The notes below the pieces were generated by a model. That model saw only the letters and a program-made list of their open reading frames with translations. It had not been told where the DNA came from and made no database searches. From Terfezia claveryi (taxonomy: Eukaryota > Ascomycota > Pezizomycetes > Pezizales > Pezizaceae): a stretch of 34,185 nucleotides of DNA. A program made the translations under genes and the position numbers. Shown piece after piece: positions 22,635-30,758 of this stretch (positions within the stretch are counted from its first letter, which is position 1; every line of letters starts with the position of its first letter). The stretch spans positions 1 to 34,185 of the forward strand of contig WHUX01000383.1 in the NCBI GenBank assembly GCA_015179025.1. The letters are read 5' to 3'.

Positions 22635-23328
22635 GGAAAAAAAAAAAAGAAACGTTACAGATTGATCCTCACAACCTCCTAAAGGAATGGCTGTATCATT
22701 TCATTTTGGTAAGGCAACAACATTGAACTTAAAACTTGGGCTTTATCCGAGTGACATAACTTTGTATGGTTTTGTTACAGCATGCACCCCAAAATTAAGG
22801 ATTACCAATTCTACATAATTTAGCACGCCCAGTACTCCAGCCCCCAGATTTATCTGATTCCTATCAGAACACCCCTTAGGTTGTCTCAAATTCGTATGCT
22901 CCAATCCTCCGGCTATTACATAAAAATTATGGAAAAAACAAGGGAGCAGATGGAATGGATCCAGATCTGATAAAGAAATACTACCTAATCGAAAGCGCCA
23001 AGCGGAATATATGACGGCCACCAATGAGCTAAAAGATCGTAGATCAGTGGTAAATACAAGCTTCGACGGAGCTCCCTGGCGGTTGTAAATTACCCTGACT
23101 CGGCTATAGGAAAATTGCCGAACACGTTCGCAGTTCCACAACAACCTTGCATGAAGGTCGGCAAGTTTGTCGAGTATTGATATATCAATAGTATGTAATT
23201 ATGGTGCCGGCAGTCTAGAGGGTACCATTCTTGGCAAAATGTATCATTCGTCCTGAGCCTTAGTTAGCACGGTTTTATTTTTTTATTTATTTGGTGTGAT
23301 GCAAATAGATTGCCAACCACACTAAACA
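22635..23328. other. Stretch before the DDE element, no gene called
   Basis: A 133-codon minus-strand frame (22743-23144) starts on a non-ATG codon, and the plus strand is also open over part of it; neither shows a recognised motif. The right part (about 23211 onward, cagtctagagggtacc) may be the 5' non-coding or terminal part of the DDE transposon, but I find no matching inverted copy on its 3' side. Confidence 0.35.
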
Positions 23329-25130
23329 ATGCCTCCACTCAGCAAAAAGAGAAAAGCATGTATTGCTTCTACTGCGAAAGCTTGCGAAGCTCGTAAAGCT
23401 CAAAGAATACTGTCTGACAATAGTAATACAGCTGCAAAACTTTACTTCGATAGTGAAGTGGAGGATTCAGAGCTTGTTCTTGTGGCAAATATTGATGAAG
23501 AACTAGTTATAGAAGAAGATGCTTTAGCACGCTTTATTACTATAGCTAATTTGGACTCAGAAGAACCCAGTTTCAAATACCAGCGAGGGGTTCAACAGTC
23601 TCGAATAATATTATACCAAGCTCGAAAAAAGCAAGCCGATTTGCAGTATGCAGCTACCAATACAGCCAAAATTACAGAGTTTTTTGCATCAAAAGCTACG
23701 GTCAATACCAACTCCAGCTTACCGGTGATTTGCAATCAATTGCAGGGTGCTATAGATGACCTTAAAGCTCTACTTCGTTCAAAACGTGTGCCTATAGGTC
23801 AAAATCTCTATCGTTACAACATAGTTCTCTTGTTTCTACAGCTTCAACTTCAGAAATCATAGAGTCAAAGATTACTATCATTATTTCTTGTTGATGCTTG
23901 CGGTGGTAGCGAAAAAATGGCACAAGGGATATGCACTTGGACAGATTCTTGGATTTCTTCTCAATATATTAGAGTTGGAATGCATAGTACCTTCTCTAAA
24001 GTCTCAAGCTAGTTAACTGATGAGGGAGTCCTCCTAACTATGCAAGAGTATATTGGAGCTGTTGGTAAAAAATTGACTCTACATGGGTTAGCTAAAGTGG
24101 TGAATGAGTATCTGAAAGAAGAGCATATTATTGATGGGGCGGAGGATTGGGACTGTTCAATTTCTGAGTGAACTGCTCGAATATGGCTGAATAAACTTGG
24201 ATTTCAATAGAAGGATATTCGAAAGAGAGTATATATGGATGGTTATAAGTGGGATGATGTTATTGCCTATTGTCAAAATATCTTCTTGCTACAAATGGAT
24301 GAAATACATTTCTCTAGCTCATTACAGCAGTGGGATGAAGATAGTAAAGTTATCCTAACATGTTTGCCATTGGAAGAGAAAGAGAAGATCCTTGTTACTC
24401 ATAATAAATCAATGTTCAATGCCAATAATGGAAAGCGGCAGATGTAGGTTAAGGATGATGCATACCCTTTGCGAAAAAAAGGATGGGGAAAAGGAATCAT
24501 AGTTTCAGAGTTTATGACGCCGTGTGGTCGACTAGCAGTACTTCCTCATATCTATGCTGAAAATCTTCTCCATCGTCAGGCAACTGAATTCCTTAAATAT
24601 GGCTAGGACAATTGGTGGACAGGAGAGAAAATAGTTGAGCATGTTTCCAATATTGCTATTCTGATTTTTGAAAGAGTATATTCTGGCTGTCAAGCTGTAT
24701 TTCTATTTGATAATGCTTCCAATCATACTGTATTTGCTCCGGACGCCTTGGTAGTAACAAATATGAATTTGGGACCAGGTGGAAAGCAGCCAGTAATGTG
24801 AGAAGCATTTATACACTCTAAACAATGCCTACAGACTATGATCTTTCCTGAAAATTATTCAGATCCAGTACTCCGTGGAAAGCTGAAAGGAATAAAGTAA
24901 GTGCTTCTTGAGAGAGGGCTTTAGTGGAATGGTATGCACCTTGATTGCAAGCCGAAGTACCAAACTCAGGCTAGTGCAGACTGCTGTGCATGACAATGCT
25001 TGCGAAATCAGTAGGACTTTCAAGAGCAAAGGGGATACCTGCAAGAAGTAATTGAAGCTAAGGGGTATCAAGTGATTTTTTATCCTAAATTTTACTGTGA
25101 GCTGATGTAATGGAGAACGTTGTTTCATTG
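23329..25130 (+). pseudogene. Decayed DDE transposase (Tc1/mariner-IS630-like, DDE superfamily endonuclease)
   Basis: One plus-strand frame runs from ATG 23329 (MPPLSKKRKAC) to about 25107 with about 11 in-frame stops and no frameshift until the end. The N-terminus is basic and then acidic. Recognisable catalytic blocks are QMDEIH (Asp at 24298-24300), FLFDNASNH (Asp at 24709-24711) and YPKFYCEL near 25080-25100, where the family continues with N-x-I/M-E. Here a TAA follows CELM in frame; one base out of frame NVMEN is visible, so a one-base loss probably displaced the third acidic residue. Other family-typical blocks are MTPCGRLAVLPHIYAENLL, NLGPGGKQP and VLLERGL. The element moved by cut-and-paste when active. 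Its 3' end seems cut off by the LTR starting near 25177, and no 3' inverted repeat is seen. Assignment to the DDE superfamily is firm; the subfamily is less so. Confidence 0.82.
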
Positions 25131-25176
25131 CTTATATAATTGATTATATACTTTTGTATTTCCTATATTACTACTA

Positions 25177-25924
25177 TGTTATGTAACTAAGCCTCTCAAT
25201 TGAAGGACTAGCCTTCAACTACCTTCTATTGCTTTATAAGCATCCATAGCATACGGAATTTGCCATGGGAAGTTCCATGGCACTTGCCATATGAAGACAC
25301 CCTCATTATAGCCATGTGACCTCTGTTTAAGGTGTGTGACTCATTACTATAGCTACATAACTATTGTTTAAGGCGTGTGACTCATTACTATAGCCACATG
25401 ATTATCGTTTAAGGTGTGTGACTCATTACTATGGCCACATAACCCCTTTTGTACAACGCACCACCTTCTGATGTGCCACCCTTTATTGTATTTATTTCCT
25501 TAGTCATCAGATATCAGAGGAGTATAAATAGGCCGCTGGATTCCCTCTAGAATCTACAGAAAGACAAGAAGCAACAAGCAAGCACACCGAGCAAGCAAGC
25601 CTATATTCCGATCAGATCAAGATCATATAGCTTAGATAGCACAAATCATATAAGATAGATTACACCAGTTAATTACTGTTCCCTCCGGGAATGTCCCACA
25701 TAGTAATCTAACTACCCTTCTGAGGTCTTACCTTAGCAGAACCGAAATACACAAACGTCCATACCTATGGATATAGATTGTATAAATAGTACTGAATGAA
25801 TACTATCTAGTACTATTCATTACATTTTTTTTAACTTACTTACCTAATCTTTACTCTTAAATCCAAGGCCTGATCAACCTTCGGATACTTTTATTATACT
25901 CATGCAAGTGTATAAAATTCGACA
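25177..25924 (+). repeat. Putative 5' LTR of the gypsy-type retrotransposon
   Basis: Begins TGTTATGTAAC and ends AATTCGACA, fitting TG...CA ends. It carries 41-bp tandem repeats (25325-25447) in the presumed U3, a TATA box (AGTATAAATAGG, about 25521-25532) and a transcribed-looking R/U5 part with AGCAAGCA repeats. The second LTR would lie beyond the window, so the ends cannot be confirmed. No clear tRNA primer-binding site follows. Confidence 0.5.
25325..25447 (+). repeat. 41-bp tandem repeat, three copies, in LTR U3
   Basis: Units start at 25325, 25366 and 25407, each beginning gtttaaggYgtgtgactcat and continuing tactatRgcYacat. A partial related unit precedes them (cattatagccatgtgacc). Tandem direct repeats upstream of a TATA box are common enhancer-like features of LTRs; the function here is inferred. 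Confidence 0.88.
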
Positions 25925-26142
25925 CCCAAGTGCACATATAAAATTGATATCGTTATTTAACTAGCTAGCCAACAAAATCCAATAAACGAGATATCAAACT
26001 CTCAACTGCAGTACATCAACAAAAGACTTAGAAGCAAGCTAAGCAGAGCTCTAACAGGCAGTAGTATCCCACATTAAACAATCCCACCCTCATTCACAAC
26101 ACTTTTCCTAGTAAGATCGACAACTTATCTTGCACTCCTGGC
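25925..26142 (+). other. Retrotransposon leader, non-coding
   Basis: AT-rich sequence between the putative LTR and the broken leader frame. No primer-binding site or polypurine tract recognised. Confidence 0.35.
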
Positions 26143-26646
26143 AACCGCCATTACATCTGTACCTATAAATCCAGTACACCATTGAAAAACCAGCCCCCCA
26201 GGTCCCAGGAATAATTAGTCTAAACAACCAAGCATCACAATCCCAAGGCTCAAATCTCGCTGCCTCCACTGCAGCCATTTCCTCCAGAAAAGAATTACCT
26301 CCATTAGAACCTTCCTTAGGCCCAGACATCTCTACCAATACCTCTGCGCCCCTAACGTCTACCTCAACACACCAATCAGAAAACATGACACTCTTGCCAG
26401 AAGAACTAGAACTAGATTCTAGACCAGTAGATGAAGAAAAACTAGGACCATAAGAAACATCAGGATCCTGACATCCAGCCTCACCAGCCACGTGAGCCAC
26501 CGAGCCAACAGAACCGTCAGTCGAACAGAGATCATAAGGATCATCAGCCACCACACCATCAGTACAGAAAGGTGCCAAAGAAGAAAAGTAACTCGACGAT
26601 CATATCGCATAACCAGCTGCATTTGGTTCATCAGGAAAAAAAATTT
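26143..26646 (+). pseudogene. Broken leader/gag-type frame of the retrotransposon
   Basis: A plus-strand frame with about six stops reads IQYTIEKPAPQVPGIISLNN, SNLAASTAAISSRKELPPLE and LLPEELELDSRPVDEEKL, then GSSGKK at the edge of the inserted element. It is rich in Ser, Pro, Thr and Glu. Its position between LTR and gag, and the same stop-without-indel style as the downstream gag-pol, suggest it belongs to the retrotransposon (N-terminal gag part or upstream ORF). No domain is recognised. Confidence 0.4.
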
Positions 26647-26647
26647 G

Positions 26648-26679
26648 GCGTCCGGACGCAGCACCAAGCGTCCGGACGC
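26648..26679. repeat. Left pair of 12-bp palindromes GCGTCCGGACGC
   Basis: Perfect copies at 26648-26659 and 26668-26679, each equal to its own reverse complement. The same 12-mer occurs twice on the other side of the element (30614-30625 and 30690-30701). Possible protein-binding or terminal structure; function unknown. Confidence 0.9.
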
Positions 26680-26885
26680 GATTTTGCATCCTGTGCGTCC
26701 CATGCATCCGGACGCCCGAGGGTATTGTATTACAATCCAGACGCAACTAGGGCCCTGTGCTGCGTTGCAATACAATCCCGACGCCATTGGGGCAACAATA
26801 GCCGTCCAGACGGTGGTTGACATAAGCTCTACGTCTGGATGTCAGAGTTCATTCCCATCGCATCAACAACTCACTTGAGGTTGTT

Positions 26886-27103
26886 AATGCTATAGGTTCC
26901 ATGTCTGGCGTTGCTGAACCAGGGCCCTAAATCGCTCTCTTCTACAATGCACACCCACTCACCACTTGCATGTACGACAGCCAGGTACGTAGCCACTATT
27001 GCAGCCATTGAATATGCACAAAGCAGAAATATCCATTATATTCGCTAATAATTATATACACAGAAGTAATAGATATATATATAGAGCATGCAATCGCTGC
27101 TCC
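26886..27103 (+). repeat. Outer terminal inverted repeat, left arm
   Basis: Pairs with 30310-30520 on the opposite strand. The inner half (from gcagccattgaatatgcac onward) differs by only a few bases plus a small (AT) insertion here; the outer half is more diverged (roughly 80%). It ends at aatgctatagg, against aacgctatagg in the other arm. Confidence 0.85.
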
Positions 27104-27255
27104 AATCGCTCTAACACTCGCTCTAATACTTGCTCTAATACTCGCCCTAACACTCGCTCTAATACTCGCTCCAATACTCGCTCTAATACTCGCCCTAATA
27201 CTCGCTCCAATACACGCTCTTATACTCGCTCTATTACTCGCTCTAATGCTCGCCG
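27104..27255 (+). repeat. 12-bp tandem array, left (GCTCTAATACTC)
   Basis: About 12-13 imperfect copies of gctctaatactc. The repeat length is a multiple of three, so all frames stay open (for example repeated RSNT), which mimics a coding region. The mirror array is at 28376-28507 plus 30293-30312. Confidence 0.93.
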
Positions 27256-27567
27256 TAATGTGCTGGGATATAGAGCGAAGGGAAAATGCGCGGGGAAGGG
27301 AGGTATATATACAGGAAAACCATAGTTGCCAAGGCCGACTGGTAAGGCCGACAATTTAGACTTTCCGAAGACAATGAGATAAGGAATAACAAGAGAAGTG
27401 GCGGGACAGTGATCAATGGCGCTCAGCCCCCTTTCGCCCGCGGGTGCCGTACTATTCAATGCCTGGCCTGGTAATAGTCATATTGGGAAATCGTAGTCAT
27501 TGTATAGAGATATGTGCGGAGTTCACGCTTTGTGATATGTTTCGTAGGAATTCATGCATTCGCGGGC
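27256..27567 (+). repeat. Long palindrome, left arm
   Basis: About 310 bases that reappear inverted at 28065-28375 with only about three differences (two substitutions and one base in a G/C run), so over 98% identity. Centre near 27816. Apparent frames here are mirror artefacts. Together with the adjoining arrays each arm is about 440-460 bases. Confidence 0.93.
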
Positions 27568-28065
27568 ATATATATATATATATATATATGCGAGAAACTC
27601 GTGCTTTTGGAGACTTATATATATATATGCCCGCGGATGCATGGAATTCTCGTATATATATATATAAGTCTTCAAAAGCACGAGTTTCTCGCACATATAT
27701 ATATATATGCCTGCGAATGCATGCATTTCTCTAGATGTCTCCAAAAGCACGAGTTTCTGGCATATATATATATATGTCTCCAAAAGCACGAGTTTCTCGC
27801 ACATATATATATATATGCCCGCGAATGCATGCATTTCTCTAGATGTCTCCAAAAGCACGAGTTTCTGGCATATATATATATATATGCCCGCGAATGCATG
27901 CATTTCTCTAGATGTCTCCAAAAGCACGAGTTTCTGGCATATATATATATATATGTCTCCAAAAGCACGAGTTTCTCGCATATATATATATATATGCCCG
28001 CGAATGCATGCATTTCTCTAGATGTCTCCAAAAGCACGAGTTTCTGGCATATATATATATATATG
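27567..28065. repeat. (AT)n-separated repeat core of the palindrome
   Basis: Alternating motifs are separated by (AT)5-10 runs. One, tctccaaaagcacgagtttc, has about seven direct copies and one inverted copy at the left. The other, gcgaatgcatgcatttctct, has about four full copies plus variant end copies. The AT runs are self-complementary, so the core can form many small hairpins. Long open frames here are products of the repeats. Confidence 0.92.
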
Positions 28066-28375
28066 CCCGCGAATGCATGAATTCCTACGAAACATATCAC
28101 AAAGCGTGAACTCCGCACATATCTCTATACAACGACTACGATTTCCCAATATGACTATTACCAGGCCAGGCATTGAATAGTACGGCACCCGCGGGCGAAA
28201 GGGGCTGAGCGCCATTGATCACTGTCCTGCCACTTCTCTTGTTATTCCTTATCTCATTGTCTTCGGAAAGTCTAAATTGTCGGCCTTACCAGTCGGCCTT
28301 GGCAACTATGGTTTTCCTGTATATATACCTCCCTTCCCCGCGCATTTTCCCTTCGCTCTATATCCCAGCACATTA
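28065..28375 (-). repeat. Long palindrome, right arm
   Basis: Inverted partner of 27256-27567 at over 98% identity. Near-identity of the arms points to recent formation or to gene conversion between arms. Confidence 0.93.
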
Positions 28376-28507
28376 CGGCGAGCATTAGAGCGAGTAATAG
28401 AGCGAGTATTAGGGCGAGTATTAGAGCGAGTATTGGAGCGAGTATTAGAGCGAGTATTAGAGCGAGTATTAGAGCGAGTATTAGAGAGAGTATTAGAGCG
28501 AGTATTA
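28376..28507 (-). repeat. 12-bp tandem array, right part 1 (GAGCGAGTATTA)
   Basis: About 11 copies of gagcgagtatta, the reverse complement of the left array. The array stops at gtatta (28502-28507), where the TA-flanked element begins, and resumes in phase at 30293. Confidence 0.93.
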
Positions 28508-28950
28508 CCCTTGCAAGCCTACTAGTGAGCAGCCACCGTCTAGTGCACATCCCTGCAAACCCCCTTGCAACAGCGTTTCCAGCCACACTCGTGATATATC
28601 ATGAGCATAGTGATTCCGGCTAAATGCATAGCCATGGAAAAGAGTACGCTCTACAACATGGTTATGCTCATATCCCACCAAGGTCAACCGAAGACTCAAT
28701 ATTCCCCTTTCCAATATGACCTCCCCGAAGAGCCACCCCCACCCCCTCAACGCCTGTTATAGGCCGGGTATCCAGCAGGAGAGCCTATGACGACTAGAAG
28801 GCCATTTCCTGGTACCTATATTCATGTCAAAACAGCCTCTAGGGCAGCAGCCCCTAATATGACTAAACGGTATACAGGCAACAACAATGCTCCAAAATGA
28901 ACATTTTCAGAATTAACTAATTTACTTTATTTATGGTAGTCTGAACTCTC
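28508..28950 (+). repeat. TIR of the TA-flanked element, left
   Basis: Pairs base for base with 29848-30290; the differences I noticed include c/t in aaatgcatagcc and a/g in ccaaaatgaac. More diverged inverted similarity continues inward for about 100 bases (to about 29055). Confidence 0.93.
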
Positions 28951-29847
28951 AACCCCCCCTCTCTCTGCAAATTCCCCTCTACAGCATTCTCAAGCACTAC
29001 GGGGAGGTCGCCAATAGCTTTAGAAGCTCCAATATTTATATATTCGGACTACCAATACCTGCCTTTGGCCTTCATGAATCGCTTCGATCTAGAGGGTTTG
29101 CCGGCCTCCTCCAGGGTTGTTTTAACCTGCTCACAGCAACTATATGCTCACGATCGACCTAGATTCCAACCTTTCTAACCTAGCTGCCCTAGATTTCCAA
29201 TATCTACTCCAGCGTCAGTCTAGTGTCAGTCTAAAGATCTAGCCTAGCATCCCATTTAATGTCCAACCTAGTATCCAACCTAGTATGCAGTCCAACCTTA
29301 TACTCAACCTAGTATCTAATCTAGCACTTAACTCGTGAAAAGGCCTCTAATTGCACTATAATTTCTACCCCCACATTATTAGTCTCGATCGAGAAATTAT
29401 ATTATGGTCGCTTTGATACTGGCCTTTCTTGAGGCATTTTAAATCCTTATAGTAACCGTGCACTTAGCGTAGGGTACTAGCAGAGCGGTGGTACTGAGGA
29501 TGCTCTGGAGGAGAGCTTCAAGTTAGATCGAGGTGGATAGAGGAGAGGCATAATAGAGCTCTCAGAAGTAATTATTTGGGGAAATTAGTACCGTAAATTG
29601 GGACCTCTAGTTTTGCCATTTTGCACATTCCACCTTCAGCACCAGCAGCAACAGATGCTAGGTAGAGGTCTCCTAGTAGTTATGGGCCTATTCGTGCAAT
29701 ATTCGGCCTATAGAGGGAGTAGAGAGAGAGCATAGATATTGGGGGGGAGTCCTTGAAGGGGGGTATTGGAGGTCCCAAAACTATTGAAAACCTATCCGTA
29801 GTGATTGAGAATGCTATAGAGGGAAAGGTTGCAGAGGGGAGGGGGTC
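28951..29847. other. Central region of the TA-flanked element
   Basis: Non-coding. Its flanks keep weaker inverted similarity (ctctgcaaattcccctctac against its partner near 29820). Between about 29210 and 29320 there are irregular repeats of ctagtatccaacctagt type. G-rich runs occur near 29740-29765. No open frame of useful length. Confidence 0.6.
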
Positions 29848-30290
29848 GAGAGTTCAGACTACCATAAATAAAGTAAATTAGTTAATTCTGAAAATGTTCA
29901 CTTTGGAGCATTGTTGTTGCCTGTATACCGTTTAGTCATATTAGGGGCTGCTGCCCTAGAGGCTGTTTTGACATGAATATAGGTACCAGGAAATGGCCTT
30001 CTAGTCGTCATAGGCTCTCCTGCTGGATACCCGGCCTATAACAGGCGTTGAGGGGGTGGGGGTGGCTCTTCGGGGAGGTCATATTGGAAAGGGGAATATT
30101 GAGTCTTCGGTTGACCTTGGTGGGATATGAGCATAACCATGTTGTAGAGCGTACTCTTTTCCATGGCTATACATTTAGCCGGAATCACTATGCTCATGAT
30201 ATATCACGAGTGTGGCTGGAAACGCTGTTGCAAGGGGGTTTGCAGGGATGTGCACTAGACGGTGGCTGCTCACTAGTAGGCTTGCAAGGG
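29848..30290 (-). repeat. TIR of the TA-flanked element, right
   Basis: Inverted partner of 28508-28950 with no indels. Ends ggcttgcaaggg directly before TA and the resumed 12-bp array. Confidence 0.93.
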
Positions 30291-30309
30291 TAGAGCGAGT
30301 GTTAGAGCG

Positions 30310-30520
30310 ATTGGAGCAGCGATTGCATGCTCTATTTACTTCTGTGTATATAATTATTAGCGAATACAATGGATATTTCTGCTATGTGCATATTCAATGG
30401 CTGCAATAGTGGCTACGTACCTGGAGGTCGTACATGCAAGTGGTGAGCAGGTGTGCATTGTAGAAGAGAGCGATTGTGAGCTATCCATTAGCAACGCCAG
30501 TGGTAGAACCTATAGCGTTG
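30310..30520 (-). repeat. Outer terminal inverted repeat, right arm
   Basis: Inverted partner of 26886-27103. The short piece before it (30293-30312) is the last part of the 12-bp array and continues the array at 28376-28507 after excision of the TA-flanked element. Confidence 0.85.
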
Positions 30521-30591
30521 GGGACGAGCATCCCGTTCCATATTGCGTCCAAGAGGAGGGAGCATCTGCAAAGCGCATGTGTTGCGTTCCA

Positions 30592-30710
30592 GGCGCGCGA
30601 GCACCGTCCGGGTGCGTCCGGACGCTCGCGCGCCGAGCGTTTGGCATCCTGATCTTGAGTTTGTCTCCCATGCGTCCTGTGCGTCCCAGGCGTCCGGACG
30701 CACAGGACGC
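30592..30710. repeat. GC-rich nested palindromes at the right end
   Basis: ggcgcgcgag (30592-30601) pairs with ctcgcgcgcc (30625-30634), enclosing the palindrome gcgtccggacgc (30614-30625). gcgtcctgt (30672-30680) pairs with acaggacgc (30702-30710), enclosing another copy (30690-30701). A direct relative of gcgtcctgtgcgtccc lies on the left side near 26688-26702 (gcatcctgtgcgtccc). Confidence 0.85.
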
Positions 30711-30758
30711 AAATAATATTTTTGGTGATGTTGCGGACAGACGACGAAATCAGACATA

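Larger units (their letters stand above)
28508..30290. mobile_element. Non-autonomous TIR element with TA target duplication
   Basis: A 1783-bp element with terminal inverted repeats of 443 bp (28508-28950 and 29848-30290). They start CCCTTGCAAGCCTACTAG and end CTAGTAGGCTTGCAAGGG, about 99% identical and without gaps. TA is present on both sides (28506-28507 and 30291-30292). Removing the element and one TA restores the 12-bp array in phase. TA duplication is the hallmark of Tc1/mariner-type (and some other) transposases. The 0.9-kb centre has no frame of even 60 codons, so the element is non-autonomous. The identical 81-codon frames in the two arms (MRGWGWLFGE...) are most likely chance frames. 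Confidence 0.88.
26648..30710. mobile_element. Fold-back-like palindromic element interrupting the retrotransposon
   Basis: Composite element lying between the retrotransposon leader and gag. Order from left: GC-rich end with two copies of gcgtccggacgc; terminal inverted repeat (about 26886-27103); 12-bp repeat array; arm of a long palindrome; (AT)n-rich core; matching arm; 12-bp array split by a second element (28508-30290); matching terminal inverted repeat (about 30310-30520); GC-rich end with two more copies of gcgtccggacgc. It has CpG-rich parts while the surrounding retrotransposon is AT-rich and full of stops, which suggests later insertion. There is no transposase frame, so it would depend on proteins in trans. 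Tandem repeats inside long inverted arms recall Foldback/Galileo-type elements; kinship is not shown. The outer edges are uncertain, and no target duplication is visible. Confidence 0.65.

Noticed and set aside
22743..23144. 133-codon minus frame
   Set aside because: Starts on a non-ATG codon, has no recognised domain, and a plus frame overlaps part of it.
26108..26578. 156-codon minus-strand frame opposite the broken leader frame
   Set aside because: The plus strand shows the protein-like Ser/Pro/Glu-rich sequence with stops; the minus frame is its shadow.
27444..28215. Several long open frames on both strands with IYIYI and KARVS/KHEFL repeats
   Set aside because: They follow the (AT)n and 20-bp repeat units and occur in mirrored pairs; no start, domain or codon signal supports a protein.
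30048..30293. 81-codon frame present in both TIRs (28505-28750 minus, 30048-30293 plus)
   Set aside because: The two copies sit in identical inverted repeats, so duplication is no sign of selection; the frame runs to the element's very end and has no known motif.
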